Made by a program: the position numbers and the translations under genes
Shown: piece by piece, positions 6,910-15,452 of the stretch
Numbering within the stretch: the first letter of the stretch is position 1
Layout: each line of letters starts with the position of its first letter
Notes under the pieces: model-generated
What the model was told of the DNA's origin: nothing
What the model saw: only the letters and a program-made list of their open reading frames with translations
The model's database searches: none
Assembly: GCA_022823045.1 (NCBI GenBank)
Contig: JAJDXW010000271.1
Span: 1 to 33,790 of the forward strand
Direction: 5' to 3'
DNA: 33,790 nt
From: Gammaproteobacteria bacterium
GTDB lineage: Bacteria > Pseudomonadota > Gammaproteobacteria > HK1

Positions 6910-9255
6910 CTACCGATCCGGGCTGCCCGGAACGCGCATTCCCTTTTCCCGCCCCACCAGCCACGCGCCGAGCGCGGGGAGCAGCACCACCGCCCCCACC
7001 ATGTTGACGAGGAACATGAACGTCAGCACCGTGCCCATGTCGGCCTGGAACTGGAGCGGGGCGACGATCCAGGTCGCCACCCCCGCGGCCAGGGTAAGGC
7101 CGGTGAGCACCACGCCGGCGCCGGTGGTGGCGAGGGTGCGCTCGTAGGCGGCGGCGAAGTCGAGCCCCTCGGCAAGGTGGGTGCGGAGCCGCCCGTAGAT
7201 GTAGATCCCGTAGTCCACCCCGATCCCCACTCCGAGGGCCACCACCGGCAGGGTGGAGACCTTGAGCCCGATCTCGAGGAGCGCCATCAGCGCGTAGGCG
7301 AGGAGCGACACGATTGCGAGCGGCACGACGATGCACACGGTCGCGGACACCGAGCGGAAGGAGAGCAGGCAGAGCACGATGACCGCGGCGTAGACGTAGG
7401 CGAGGATCGGGAACTGGGACGCCTCCACCTCCTCGTTGGTCGCGGCCATCACCCCGACGTTGCCGGACGCGAGCCGGAACGCGATGCGCTCGTTGGCGTT
7501 CCCGGCGTTGAACGCCTTCACCGCGCCGACGACACGCTCGATGGTGCCGGCCTTGTGGTCGGCGGTGAAGATCGACACCGGCATCACGCTGCAGTCGAGG
7601 TTGAGCAGGCCGCTCCCAGTCGGCACCGGCGAGACGGATTGCACGAGCATGTAGCGATTGCGGGGGAGCGTCCGCCACTTGAGGCTTCCCTCGTTCCACA
7701 TCGCGTTGATGCCGCGGGCGACCCCCGCGAGCCCGACCACGGACTGGACGCCCTCCACGTTCCGCACGTGCCATTCGAAGTCGTCGAGGGTGCGCATCAC
7801 CTCGTAGTCGATGCAGCCCTCCTCCACGGTCTCCGCGATCACCGTCAGCACGTCCACCCCGACGTCGAATCGGTCAGTGATGACGGCGGAATCGAGGTTG
7901 TACACGGAGTCCGTCCGCAGCTCCGGCACCCCCCGGTGCTCGTCGCCCACCCGCACCTCCGGGGCGAGGTACGCGCCCGCGCCGAGCAGCGCCACGGACA
8001 CGCCGATCACCGCCGCGGCGGGTCCGCGGTGCGCGAGCCGAGCAACCCGGGACCAGAGCGGCCGCAACAGATCGTCGCGCTCCCGGGCCCGGCGCCGCTC
8101 CGCATCATCCGCCTCGAAATACGAGAGCAGCACCGGCAGCAGGGCGAGGTTGGTGAGGATGATCGCGGCGACCCCGAGACTCGCGGTAATCGCGATCTCC
8201 TTGATGACCTGCACCTCGATGAGCGAGATGGTGACGAAGCCCACGGAGTCGGAGGCGAGCGCCACCGCGCCCGGGAGGAGGAGACGGCGAACGCTCGCCC
8301 GCGCCGCCTCGAGCCCGCTCGCCCCGCCGGCCGCCTCCGCCCGGACCGAGCTCACCATCTGCACCCCGTGGCTCACCCCAATCGCGAACACCAGGAAGGG
8401 CACCAGGATGGACATCGGATCGACGCCGAATCCGAGCCCGGTGAGGCCTCCGATCTGCCACACCACCGCGACGAGGGAGCATGCGAGCGGCGGCACGGTC
8501 AGGCGGACGGAACGGGTGTAGGCGTAGACGAAGAGCGCGGTGACGAGGAACGCGATCCCGAAGAACGCCATGACCCGGACCGCCCCGTCCGCGATGTCGC
8601 CCACCATCTTGGCGAAGCCGATGACGTGCAGGTCGACGTGCACGTCCACGTCCCCGCCCGCGCCGGCCTCGCGGCGGATGCGCTCGAGCTCGCGCGCGAC
8701 CTCGAGATAGTCGAGCCGCTCGCCGGTGTTGGGGTGAAACTCCTGGAGCTTGGCGGCGACGAGCGCGCCGGTGAAGTCGTTCGCCACCAGGCGGCCGACG
8801 ATGCCCGCCTTGACGGCGTTCTCCCGCACCCGGGCGAACCCGGCTTCGGTGGGCTCGAAGTCCGCGGGCAGCACGTTGCCGGCGGCGACCCCGTCCTCCA
8901 CCACCTCGATGAAGCGCACGTTGGGGGTGAGGAGCGAGTACACCTGGGTCCGATCGACGCCCGGCAGGAAGAACATTGCATCGGTCACCTTCCGGAGCGC
9001 GGCGAAGAACCCGGGGGTGAACATGTCGCCGTCGCGCGCCATCACCGCGATCAGCACGCGATCGGCGCCGCCGAACTCGTCACGGTACTCGAGGAAGGTC
9101 CGCATGTACTCGTGCTCGACCGGCACCAGCTTGGTGAATCCGGCATCGACCTTGAGCCCGGTCGCGAGCCACCCCATCGCGAGGGTGACGAGCGCGAACG
9201 CCGCGAGCACGAGGGGGCGCCGGGCGAAGAGGAGCCGTTCGATGCGAGCCGTCAC
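6910..9255 (-). CDS. RND-superfamily transporter (MMPL/HpnN-type)
   Basis: This 781-residue inner-membrane protein belongs to the RND superfamily, MMPL-like branch, whose members export lipids and other hydrophobic molecules using the proton gradient. It has an N-terminal membrane helix (about 12-32), a first periplasmic domain, a block of helices from about 225 to 385, a hydrophobic helix near 410, a second periplasmic domain, and a final helix block that includes the typical GVGIGVDYGIYIYGRLR motif. The twofold repeat of loop plus helices is clear. The GTG at 9255 is the only reasonable start; no strong Shine-Dalgarno sequence is seen. It is the last gene of the DUF1302-DUF1329-YCF48-RND set, 152 bp after the propeller gene, and ends with TAG. 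The cargo is unknown; a lipid or other hydrophobic compound is an inference from family and neighbours. Confidence 0.9.
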   Translation of the reverse strand: MTARIERLLFARRPLVLAAFALVTLAMGWLATGLKVDAGFTKLVPVEHEYMRTFLEYRDEFGGADRVLIAVMARDGDMFTPGFFAALRKVTDAMFFLPGVDRTQVYSLLTPNVRFIEVVEDGVAAGNVLPADFEPTEAGFARVRENAVKAGIVGRLVANDFTGALVAAKLQEFHPNTGERLDYLEVARELERIRREAGAGGDVDVHVDLHVIGFAKMVGDIADGAVRVMAFFGIAFLVTALFVYAYTRSVRLTVPPLACSLVAVVWQIGGLTGLGFGVDPMSILVPFLVFAIGVSHGVQMVSSVRAEAAGGASGLEAARASVRRLLLPGAVALASDSVGFVTISLIEVQVIKEIAITASLGVAAIILTNLALLPVLLSYFEADDAERRRARERDDLLRPLWSRVARLAHRGPAAAVIGVSVALLGAGAYLAPEVRVGDEHRGVPELRTDSVYNLDSAVITDRFDVGVDVLTVIAETVEEGCIDYEVMRTLDDFEWHVRNVEGVQSVVGLAGVARGINAMWNEGSLKWRTLPRNRYMLVQSVSPVPTGSGLLNLDCSVMPVSIFTADHKAGTIERVVGAVKAFNAGNANERIAFRLASGNVGVMAATNEEVEASQFPILAYVYAAVIVLCLLSFRSVSATVCIVVPLAIVSLLAYALMALLEIGLKVSTLPVVALGVGIGVDYGIYIYGRLRTHLAEGLDFAAAYERTLATTGAGVVLTGLTLAAGVATWIVAPLQFQADMGTVLTFMFLVNMVGAVVLLPALGAWLVGREKGMRVPGSPDR

Positions 9256-9407
9256 GGGCGCGTCAGAGGCGTCGTGAGCGCCTGACCGAGGGACGCCGGA
9301 AGCCGGTGGCGGGTTGCCGAAAGAGCGTCGGGTCGGCGTCCGCGTGATTCCATGGAGAGAGGTTCGCTCGGCGCCCGGCCGCGGATGGCGTGATCTTCAT
9401 CGCTAAG

Positions 9408-10433
9408 CTACTCGCCTTGCGCGAGCCGCTCGACGCCGAACTCTCCGACGAGCAGCACCCCGCCGTCCGCGAGCGGCAGCGCGGCCGAGATACCGGCGCG
9501 CGACGGCAGCCGGCGGGCCGACACGCTGCGGCCGTCGTCCCGGCTGGTGAGCACGCTGCCGTCCAGGCCGGTGATCACGATCGAGCCGGACGACAGCCGG
9601 ACGGCTCCGGTCAGGCTCGCCCGGGTCCCCGTTTCCACCCGGGTCCAGGTCTCGCCTCCATCCTCGGAGCGGAAGAGGTGGCCCCGGAGCCCCATCAGGA
9701 GCACCCGGTCCTCGTCGAGGGCGAGCCCGCCGAACCACGAGCCCGCATAGGGGGAGTCGAGCTCGCGCCAGGTCCTGCCCCCGTCGTCGGAGCGGTAGAC
9801 GACGCCCGCCTCCGCCGCGATGTAGAGGCGCCGCGACCCGGACCGCGCCGAACCGTCCCTCCCCTCCGCCACCGGCACCAGCGCGTTCAGGTGGAAGTCG
9901 TCCTCGCTGACCGCCCGCGAGGTCCAGGTCTCCCCCCCGTCCTCGGTGGCGAGGAAGTAGCCGTAGGCCCCGACCGCGAGGCCCGTCCGCTCGTCGCGGA
10001 ACCAGACGTCGAGCAGGGGACGCTCTTCTTCCGGCGCCTCGTGCACCAGCGACCACGTCTCGCCGCCGTCGCGGGTGCGGAGGATCACCCCGTCGTGTCC
10101 CACCGCCCAGCCGATGCGCTCGTCGTGCAGGTGCACCGCGGTGAGGAGGGCACGGGTCGGCACCGGGGACTGCGTCCAGCTCGCGCCGTCGTCGGTGGAC
10201 ACGAGGACGTGGCCGCGTTCGCCGACCACCACCAGGCGCGAGCCGGCCGCGGCCCCGTCGAGCAGCAGGGACCGGACCGCGAGCGGCGCCTCCACCGCCT
10301 CTTCCGCGCCCGCGCCGGCCGCCGCGAGGGCTCCCAGCAGGATGAAGCTCCGGACCGCGGGCCGGAGCGGGCCGGCGCGACCCGACGCGAGAGGCCGAAC
10401 CGCGGCCCGGAGCAACGAAGCACAACCCGGCAC
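9408..10433 (-). CDS. YCF48/Hcf136-like beta-propeller protein, probably periplasmic
   Basis: The 341-residue product is made of repeated BNR/YCF48 blades with Asp-box-like motifs: STDDGASWTQ, TRDGGETWSL, TEDGGETWTS, SDDGGRTWRE, SEDGGETWTR and a degenerate SRDDGRSVSA, so about six or seven blades. In plastids and cyanobacteria this fold is an assembly factor for photosystem II; here there is no photosynthesis context. A hydrophobic stretch near residues 30-43 followed by AGAEEA looks like a signal peptide with a long N-terminal region, which suggests export. The start is uncertain: GTG at 10433 is used, with no clear Shine-Dalgarno sequence. It sits between the DUF1329 and RND genes, and such propellers recur next to this kind of RND transporter, so it may be a periplasmic partner of the pump. 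The stop is TAG. Confidence 0.85.
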   Translation of the reverse strand: MPGCASLLRAAVRPLASGRAGPLRPAVRSFILLGALAAAGAGAEEAVEAPLAVRSLLLDGAAAGSRLVVVGERGHVLVSTDDGASWTQSPVPTRALLTAVHLHDERIGWAVGHDGVILRTRDGGETWSLVHEAPEEERPLLDVWFRDERTGLAVGAYGYFLATEDGGETWTSRAVSEDDFHLNALVPVAEGRDGSARSGSRRLYIAAEAGVVYRSDDGGRTWRELDSPYAGSWFGGLALDEDRVLLMGLRGHLFRSEDGGETWTRVETGTRASLTGAVRLSSGSIVITGLDGSVLTSRDDGRSVSARRLPSRAGISAALPLADGGVLLVGEFGVERLAQGE

Positions 10434-10513
10434 GGGAGACCGATTCGCGGGTCGCAGCGCCGCTCCGCCCTCCGCGCCGGAGGGCGGCCGCTATCCGCCG
10501 GCGGGGGCCGGGG

Positions 10514-11905
10514 TCATCGCCGGCCCTCGCGGCGCAGGGCCGCGGGGGTGAAGTCCCGGGACTTGAAGTCCGGGTCCCAGGTGCACATCGGGAACTCGTT
10601 GTCGAGGCCGTAGGCGAGGTAGCGCCCCGCCTGGAGGTCGGTGTGGACCTCCAGGGTCGGCCACATGAGCGGCTTCTCGTAGTAGTTGATGAGGTGGCCT
10701 TCCGACACCCGCCAGAGCTCGTCGCGGTTGTCGTAGATGTCCGCGCCCACGATCTGCCAGGAATCCTCGTCCACGTACAGGGTGCGCCGCTTGTAGATGT
10801 GGGTCGCTCCTTCCTTGAGCGTCGCCTCCACCACCCACACCCGGTGCAGCTCGTAGCGAAGGTGCGCGGGATTGACGTGCAGGGGCTTCAGGATGTCGGT
10901 GAACGCGAGAGCGCCGCTGTGCAGCCGGTAGGCATTGTAGGGGACGTACATCTCGCGCTTGCCGACGAGCTCCCAGTCGTAGCGGTCCACCGCGCCGTTG
11001 AACATGTCGAGCTGGTCGGCGGTGCGAAGCCCGTCCGAGGAGGTTCCGGGGTTGTCGTAGGCGAGGTTCGGAGCGCGCCGCACCCGGCGTTGGCCGGGAT
11101 TGTAGGTCCACGCGTTGCGGGGCTCCCGGAACTGGTTCATCGTCTCGTGCACCAGCACGAGGTCCCCCGCGAGACGCGCCGGCGCGAGCGTCTTCTGCTT
11201 GAAGAGGATCATCGTGTTGCCGAGCTCCGCGACCGTCATGTCCGGCAGCGAGTAGCGAAGCTCGACCTCCAGGCTCTGCTTGACCAGGGTGTAGGCGCCG
11301 CCCCGGGTGACCGCGGCCTGGCCGATGACGCACGCCACCGTCTCCCCCCGGTAGCGCAGCAGGTGGTTCCAGATGACCTCGAGGCCGCTCGACGGAATCG
11401 GGAACGGGATGCCGATGACCGCATCGCCGACGCCGTTGCCGCCGTCGACGAGTCTCGCGGTGGCGGCGGTGCTCCGGGTCGCGTCGTAGATCCGCTGGGG
11501 GAAGGAGGCGCTCCGCCGGGTCGGATAGACCGGCATGCGGAAGCTCGGGTAGGTCTCCAGCATGCGCTGGTGCCCGACCGAGAGCCGGTCGCGGTGCTCG
11601 TCGAGGTTGCCGGCGTCGATGACGAAGAGGGGCCGGTCGTCCGCGAACGGGTCGCGGTGGTGCTCCCCGACGGTGTAGCCGGCCGGGGGCTCGGTGATGC
11701 CGCCGGTCCACTCCGGGATGGTGCCGTCGGCGCTGCCGGCGCGCTCGCCGCCGAGGGGGGTGAGGTCCTCGCCGAGCCGCGCGATCTCGCCGGCGGAGAT
11801 CCCGGCCGAGGCGGGCGACGCGAGGGCGCACCCGAGGACGAGGAAGGCGCCGGTTCGAAACCCGGTTCGGATCAGGGTCGATTTCGTTACGTTGATGACG
11901 TTCAT
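10514..11905 (-). CDS. DUF1329 protein (LolA-like fold, exported)
   Basis: This 463-residue protein matches the DUF1329 family, often annotated as outer-membrane lipoprotein-sorting protein. A signal peptide is visible (hydrophobic segment about 17-32, ending ASPASA), so the mature protein is periplasmic or outer-membrane attached, without an obvious lipobox. Family-like segments include GTIPEWTGG near the N-terminus and, in the second half, VWVVEATLKEGATHIYKRR, LYVDEDSWQIVGADIYDNRD and LWRVSEGHLINYYEKP. Members are thought to have a LolA/LolB-like lipid-binding fold. The gene begins 12 bases after the end of the DUF1302 gene, so the two are almost certainly cotranscribed. The ATG at 11905 has a GAGG about ten bases upstream. 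A role in carrying a hydrophobic molecule across the periplasm is plausible but inferred. Confidence 0.9.
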   Translation of the reverse strand: MNVINVTKSTLIRTGFRTGAFLVLGCALASPASAGISAGEIARLGEDLTPLGGERAGSADGTIPEWTGGITEPPAGYTVGEHHRDPFADDRPLFVIDAGNLDEHRDRLSVGHQRMLETYPSFRMPVYPTRRSASFPQRIYDATRSTAATARLVDGGNGVGDAVIGIPFPIPSSGLEVIWNHLLRYRGETVACVIGQAAVTRGGAYTLVKQSLEVELRYSLPDMTVAELGNTMILFKQKTLAPARLAGDLVLVHETMNQFREPRNAWTYNPGQRRVRRAPNLAYDNPGTSSDGLRTADQLDMFNGAVDRYDWELVGKREMYVPYNAYRLHSGALAFTDILKPLHVNPAHLRYELHRVWVVEATLKEGATHIYKRRTLYVDEDSWQIVGADIYDNRDELWRVSEGHLINYYEKPLMWPTLEVHTDLQAGRYLAYGLDNEFPMCTWDPDFKSRDFTPAALRREGRR

Positions 11906-11917
11906 GGCCTCGGAACC

Positions 11918-14086
11918 TCAGAACGAGTACTTGACGGAGGCGGAGATGAAGTCGCGGTCCGCGAGCTCGGTGCCCTTGCCCGAGTACCGCGTGTAGCCGA
12001 TGTCGGCTTCCCAGCGGCTGAGGTAGTCGGCGCGGAGCCCGAGGGTGAGGGCGGTCCGCCCCTCCACGAACGGCCCGGCGGGGGCGGGGCTGTTGCCGCT
12101 CACGTCATGCAGGAACTGGGTGTAGGGGTAGAGGTTGACCGCCCCGATCGCGTTGTTGTAGTCGAGACGGGCCGCGAGCCGGTAGCCCCACGAGGTGGCA
12201 TCGGCGTCGGCCTTCCCCTCTCCGAGCGTGCCGCCGGCGGGGCTTTCCAGGGGGAAGTCGGCCGCGGTCAGCTCCGCGGCGGCCACGCCCTTGCCCTTCG
12301 GCATGTCGTGCACCCGCATCAGGGCCGCCTCGGCGAGGAACACCATGGCGTCCGCGCCCAGCTCGTTCGGCCCGAACACCCGGGTGGCGGTCGCCTGGAC
12401 CTGGCTCACGTTGCGCCGGAGGTAGCCGACGGTGTCCGCGTCGTAGAGGCCGGCGGCGACGTTGTCGGCGATACAGGCTCCCCCTGCTTGCGCTTGGGGG
12501 ACCCCGGCGGCAATTTTCCCGGGGATGCAGTCGCCCAACCCGGTGAACGGTGCGAGGGCGTCGGCGAACACCTTGCGCTCGGCGAACTGGAGCGGCGCGT
12601 CGCGACGGTAGGAGTACTCGCCCTGGAGGGCCCAGCCGGAGGCGCCGAGCTCGGTGCTGAAGCTGACCCCGAAGAGCTGGATGTCCTCGGGATACTCGAG
12701 GAAGTAGTACCCCTAGTCGGCGTAGGCGTCGATGCCCGCGGCCTGCGCGGCGCCACCGGCGAGGGCACCCACGTTGGCAGTGGTTTCCTGCTGAACCCGC
12801 TGTGCGAGGGCGCCGCACTCGGCGCTGGCCTGTGGACTGGCACACTGCGCCGCGGCCAAGGCCTGTGCCACGGCGCCCTGCACGATTTGCTGAACAGCGG
12901 TATTGGCGGCGCTTCCGGGGACTCTGGGGTCCCCGATGGTTCCGGCCGCCAGCAACCCGGCGCCGGCGTCCGCCGCCGTCCCGGTGTGCGCCCCGACGAC
13001 CGGCAGGCGGCTGTGGTAGTTCATGTAGTAGAAGCCGAGCTCGGTGTCGTTCAGCCCTTCGGCGAGATAGCGGACCGCGATCCCCCACTGGCCCGAGTCC
13101 TCCGCCTCGCGGTCCGCATGGCGCGGGGCGATGAGGAAGTCCGGGTCCGGCGAGGTAAGGGGGGCAAAGGCGGGGGCGACGGACGTGGCGGCGAAGACGG
13201 TGAAGGGGTTCTGGCCCGCGGTGAGGCCCATGTCGCCGAGGTCCAGGCCGGGCAAGGCGATCACCGCCTTCTCCGCGCCCGGGCCGGCGTAGTCGGTGAC
13301 CGAGAAGTAGCTCCCCACCGGATCGATTTCGGTCGGTTCCCAGTCCAACTGGTAGAACCCCTCCACCGACAGGAGGTCGGTCGGGGCCACCGACAGCGAC
13401 ACCAGCCCGACCGGCAGCAGCGCCTCGCGGAGCTCCGAGCCCGGCCGCCGGAGCTTGCTCACGTCGAAGGGGTTGATGGCGTTGATGCCGTTCGGGATGA
13501 AGGTGCTCTCGCCCCAGTTGAGGACGTGCTTTCCGAGCCGGAAGTCGAAGGCCGCGTCGCCGGCATCGAACGCGGCCGCGACGTAGGCGTCGAGCACCTC
13601 GAGGTCCCGGCCCACGCGGTCCTGCGCCGCGTCGCTCAAGGGGGTGCGTTCCCGCCTCCCGTTCCGGTTCTCGTGGTCGACGAACCCGGTGGCCCGGAGG
13701 AACGCGCCGAAGCCGCCGACGCCGATGTCGAGGTCGGTCGTGAACTTCGATGCGTTGCTGACGAGGCCGCGGTCGTAGTTGAGGTTGCCGTCGTTGTCGT
13801 TGGCGCCGGACGCGAGCCTCGCGTCGCGCTTCGCGACGCGGTAGGTCATGCCGTGCGAGATCGTGGTGTCGAGGCTCCCCTGCAGATCGCCGTCGCCGAA
13901 CTCGATCGCCTGCGCCGGCAGCGCGTGCAGGAGCCCACCCAGGGCGAGGGCTCCCGCCGCGAGCGCGATCGAGGCGAACGCGGGGCTCGCGGGTGTCGTC
14001 GGCCGAAACGGCGCGCCGTGCGGGGGCCGCCGTACTCGCTGCGAGCGGTCGAGCCTCGCCGGGCCGGTTTCAGGAATGTTCCTCAT
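11918..14086 (-). pseudogene. DUF1302 outer-membrane protein gene, interrupted by one in-frame TAG
   Basis: The reading frame encodes a DUF1302-family beta-barrel precursor with a signal peptide (hydrophobic segment ending ALPAQA, then IEFGDGDLQGSLDTTISHG). After 457 codons it meets TAG at 12715-12713, and the same frame then stays open for 264 more codons that continue the family pattern directly (GYYFLEYPEDIQLFGVSFST) to the final strand DRDFISASVKYSF, whose terminal Phe is typical of outer-membrane barrels. There is no frameshift or other stop. An Ala/Gln-rich segment of about 70 residues precedes the stop. The ATG at 14086 has a good GAGGGG Shine-Dalgarno sequence. TAG is used as a normal terminator in at least six other genes here, so recoding is unlikely; a recent nonsense mutation or a sequencing error is more likely. 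Without the C-terminal strands the barrel would not be expected to insert. Confidence 0.85.
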
Positions 14087-14234
14087 GGCGTCCCCTCGGG
14101 TCCGATGGTGGTGGCTCGGTCCTGTGCCGGGGAGCGAATCCGCGCCACTTCGTGCTACGGACCCGGTGCCCGGAAAAACGGGCGCGATGACGATGCCGGG
14201 TCCGGCCTCCTGCCGCTTCGAACCACCGATATCG

Positions 14235-14261
14235 ATTGTAATTTTGTAAGCATATCATCAA
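14235..14261 (-). promoter_or_regulatory. Candidate promoter for the DUF1302 operon
   Basis: The gene-free stretch 14087-14438 is GC-rich except for a short A+T-rich island at 14230-14262. On the minus strand it contains TTGATG (14261-14256) and TACAAT (14240-14235) separated by 15 bases, about 150 bases before the DUF1302 start. The spacer is shorter than ideal. I see no other gene in this interval. Confidence 0.3.
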
Positions 14262-14438
14262 CTCAATCCCGTCAGCGCGCGGATTTCCACGCCTGGCAGC
14301 GGGCCGCGCACCCCGGGGTCGGTCAAGGCGCCCCGCCGGGCTTCGCCGATCCGGCCCACCCGCCCGCACGCCCCCGCCGAGCATGCCCGCCCGGCACGGT
14401 GGCGGAGTCCGTCGTGCCGACGCGGGCGGCGGCCCCGG

Positions 14439-15377
14439 TCAATCGAAGACGACCTTTGGAAAGTAGAACGACACCACCCAGTTCGGCTGGTCCACGACCT
14501 CGCTGATGCGAAGGTCGGCGCACACGCTGCAAAGGAGATAGGCGTCGACGGCGGCGAGGCCGTGCAGGGACCCCAGGAGGTCGATCATCCCGCTCACCGC
14601 CGCCCGCGCCCCCGCGAAGAGATCGGGGCCGATCCCCGTCGTCACGTGGTAGCCCTTCCCGTCGAGGTGCCGCGACACCGGGCCCGGCGTCTCGTAGCGC
14701 GGGAAGGCGAGGTTCGCCCCCTTGACGAGGCCGAAGGTGAGGGCGAGCTCCATCGGGCTCTCGATCGCGGTGCCGCAGACCTCCCCATCGCCCTGGGCCG
14801 CGTGGGTATCCCCGACGGAGAAGAGGGCCCCCGGCACCGCGACCGGCAGATGGAGCACGGTGCCGGCCGAGAGGTCGCGGATGTCCATGTTGCCGCCCAC
14901 CTCCCGCGGCGGGACGATGGAGTGGAGGCCGGGCGCGGCGGGCGCGACGCCGATGGTGCCGCAGAATGGCTTGAGCGGCACCCGGCCGCCGGGTCCGAAG
15001 GCGGCCGGGGCGAGGGTCCCCGCGTCGTAGCGCCAGACGTGGAGGGCCGGCTCCGGGAACTGGTCGGCGAGGAGGCCGAATCCGGGGATGTTCGCGGTCC
15101 AGCCCCAGCCGGAAGGCGTGAACGACTCGATGGAGACCCGGAGCGCGTCGCCGGGCTCCGCTCCGTCGACCCGGACCGGCCCGGTCACCGGGTTGACGCG
15201 GTCGAAGTCGAGGGCGGCGACGCCGGCGACCGTCGACTCGGGGCCGAGCTGCCCGCCGGAGGCGTCCACGGTCTCGAAGCGGACGGTCTCGCCGGGGGCG
15301 ACGGTGAGCGCCGCGGGATTGGCGTTGTCCCAGCCGAAGTGGTGGTGCTGCCGATGAATGGTGTGGTCGCTCTTCAC
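14439..15377 (-). CDS. Acetamidase/formamidase family protein
   Basis: This 312-residue protein belongs to the acetamidase/formamidase (FmdA/AmdA) family, which hydrolyses short-chain amides to the acid and ammonia. The family signature GDTHAAQGDGEVCGTAIE is present around the middle, along with PFCGTIGVAP and REVGGNMDIRDL. The length is typical of the shorter bacterial members. The start is GTG at 15377 with GAGG about nine bases upstream. It lies 75 bp downstream of hyuA and is probably the last gene of the hyuB-hyuA-amidase operon, where it could handle an amide or formamide released from the HyuAB substrate. The cytoplasmic location is inferred from the lack of a signal peptide. Confidence 0.92.
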   Translation of the reverse strand: MKSDHTIHRQHHHFGWDNANPAALTVAPGETVRFETVDASGGQLGPESTVAGVAALDFDRVNPVTGPVRVDGAEPGDALRVSIESFTPSGWGWTANIPGFGLLADQFPEPALHVWRYDAGTLAPAAFGPGGRVPLKPFCGTIGVAPAAPGLHSIVPPREVGGNMDIRDLSAGTVLHLPVAVPGALFSVGDTHAAQGDGEVCGTAIESPMELALTFGLVKGANLAFPRYETPGPVSRHLDGKGYHVTTGIGPDLFAGARAAVSGMIDLLGSLHGLAAVDAYLLCSVCADLRISEVVDQPNWVVSFYFPKVVFD

Positions 15378-15452
15378 TGTCAGGGACCTCGTTGAGCTTT
15401 CCGGCGGTGAACGAAGGGCCCGCCCTTCATCGGGCCGGGCCTCCCTTTCCGT

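Noticed and set aside
3743-7147. Long plus-strand open frame antisense to pyruvate carboxylase
   Set aside because: Same GC-skew artefact; the minus-strand product is an unmistakable pyruvate carboxylase with all domains.
11918-14086. Possible TAG recoding (amber read-through) as a genome-wide feature
   Set aside because: TAG terminates several other intact genes at their expected lengths, so a general reassignment does not fit.
10643-14506. 1287-codon plus-strand frame across the DUF1329 and DUF1302 genes
   Set aside because: It lies antisense to two genes with signal peptides and family motifs and shows no domain of its own.
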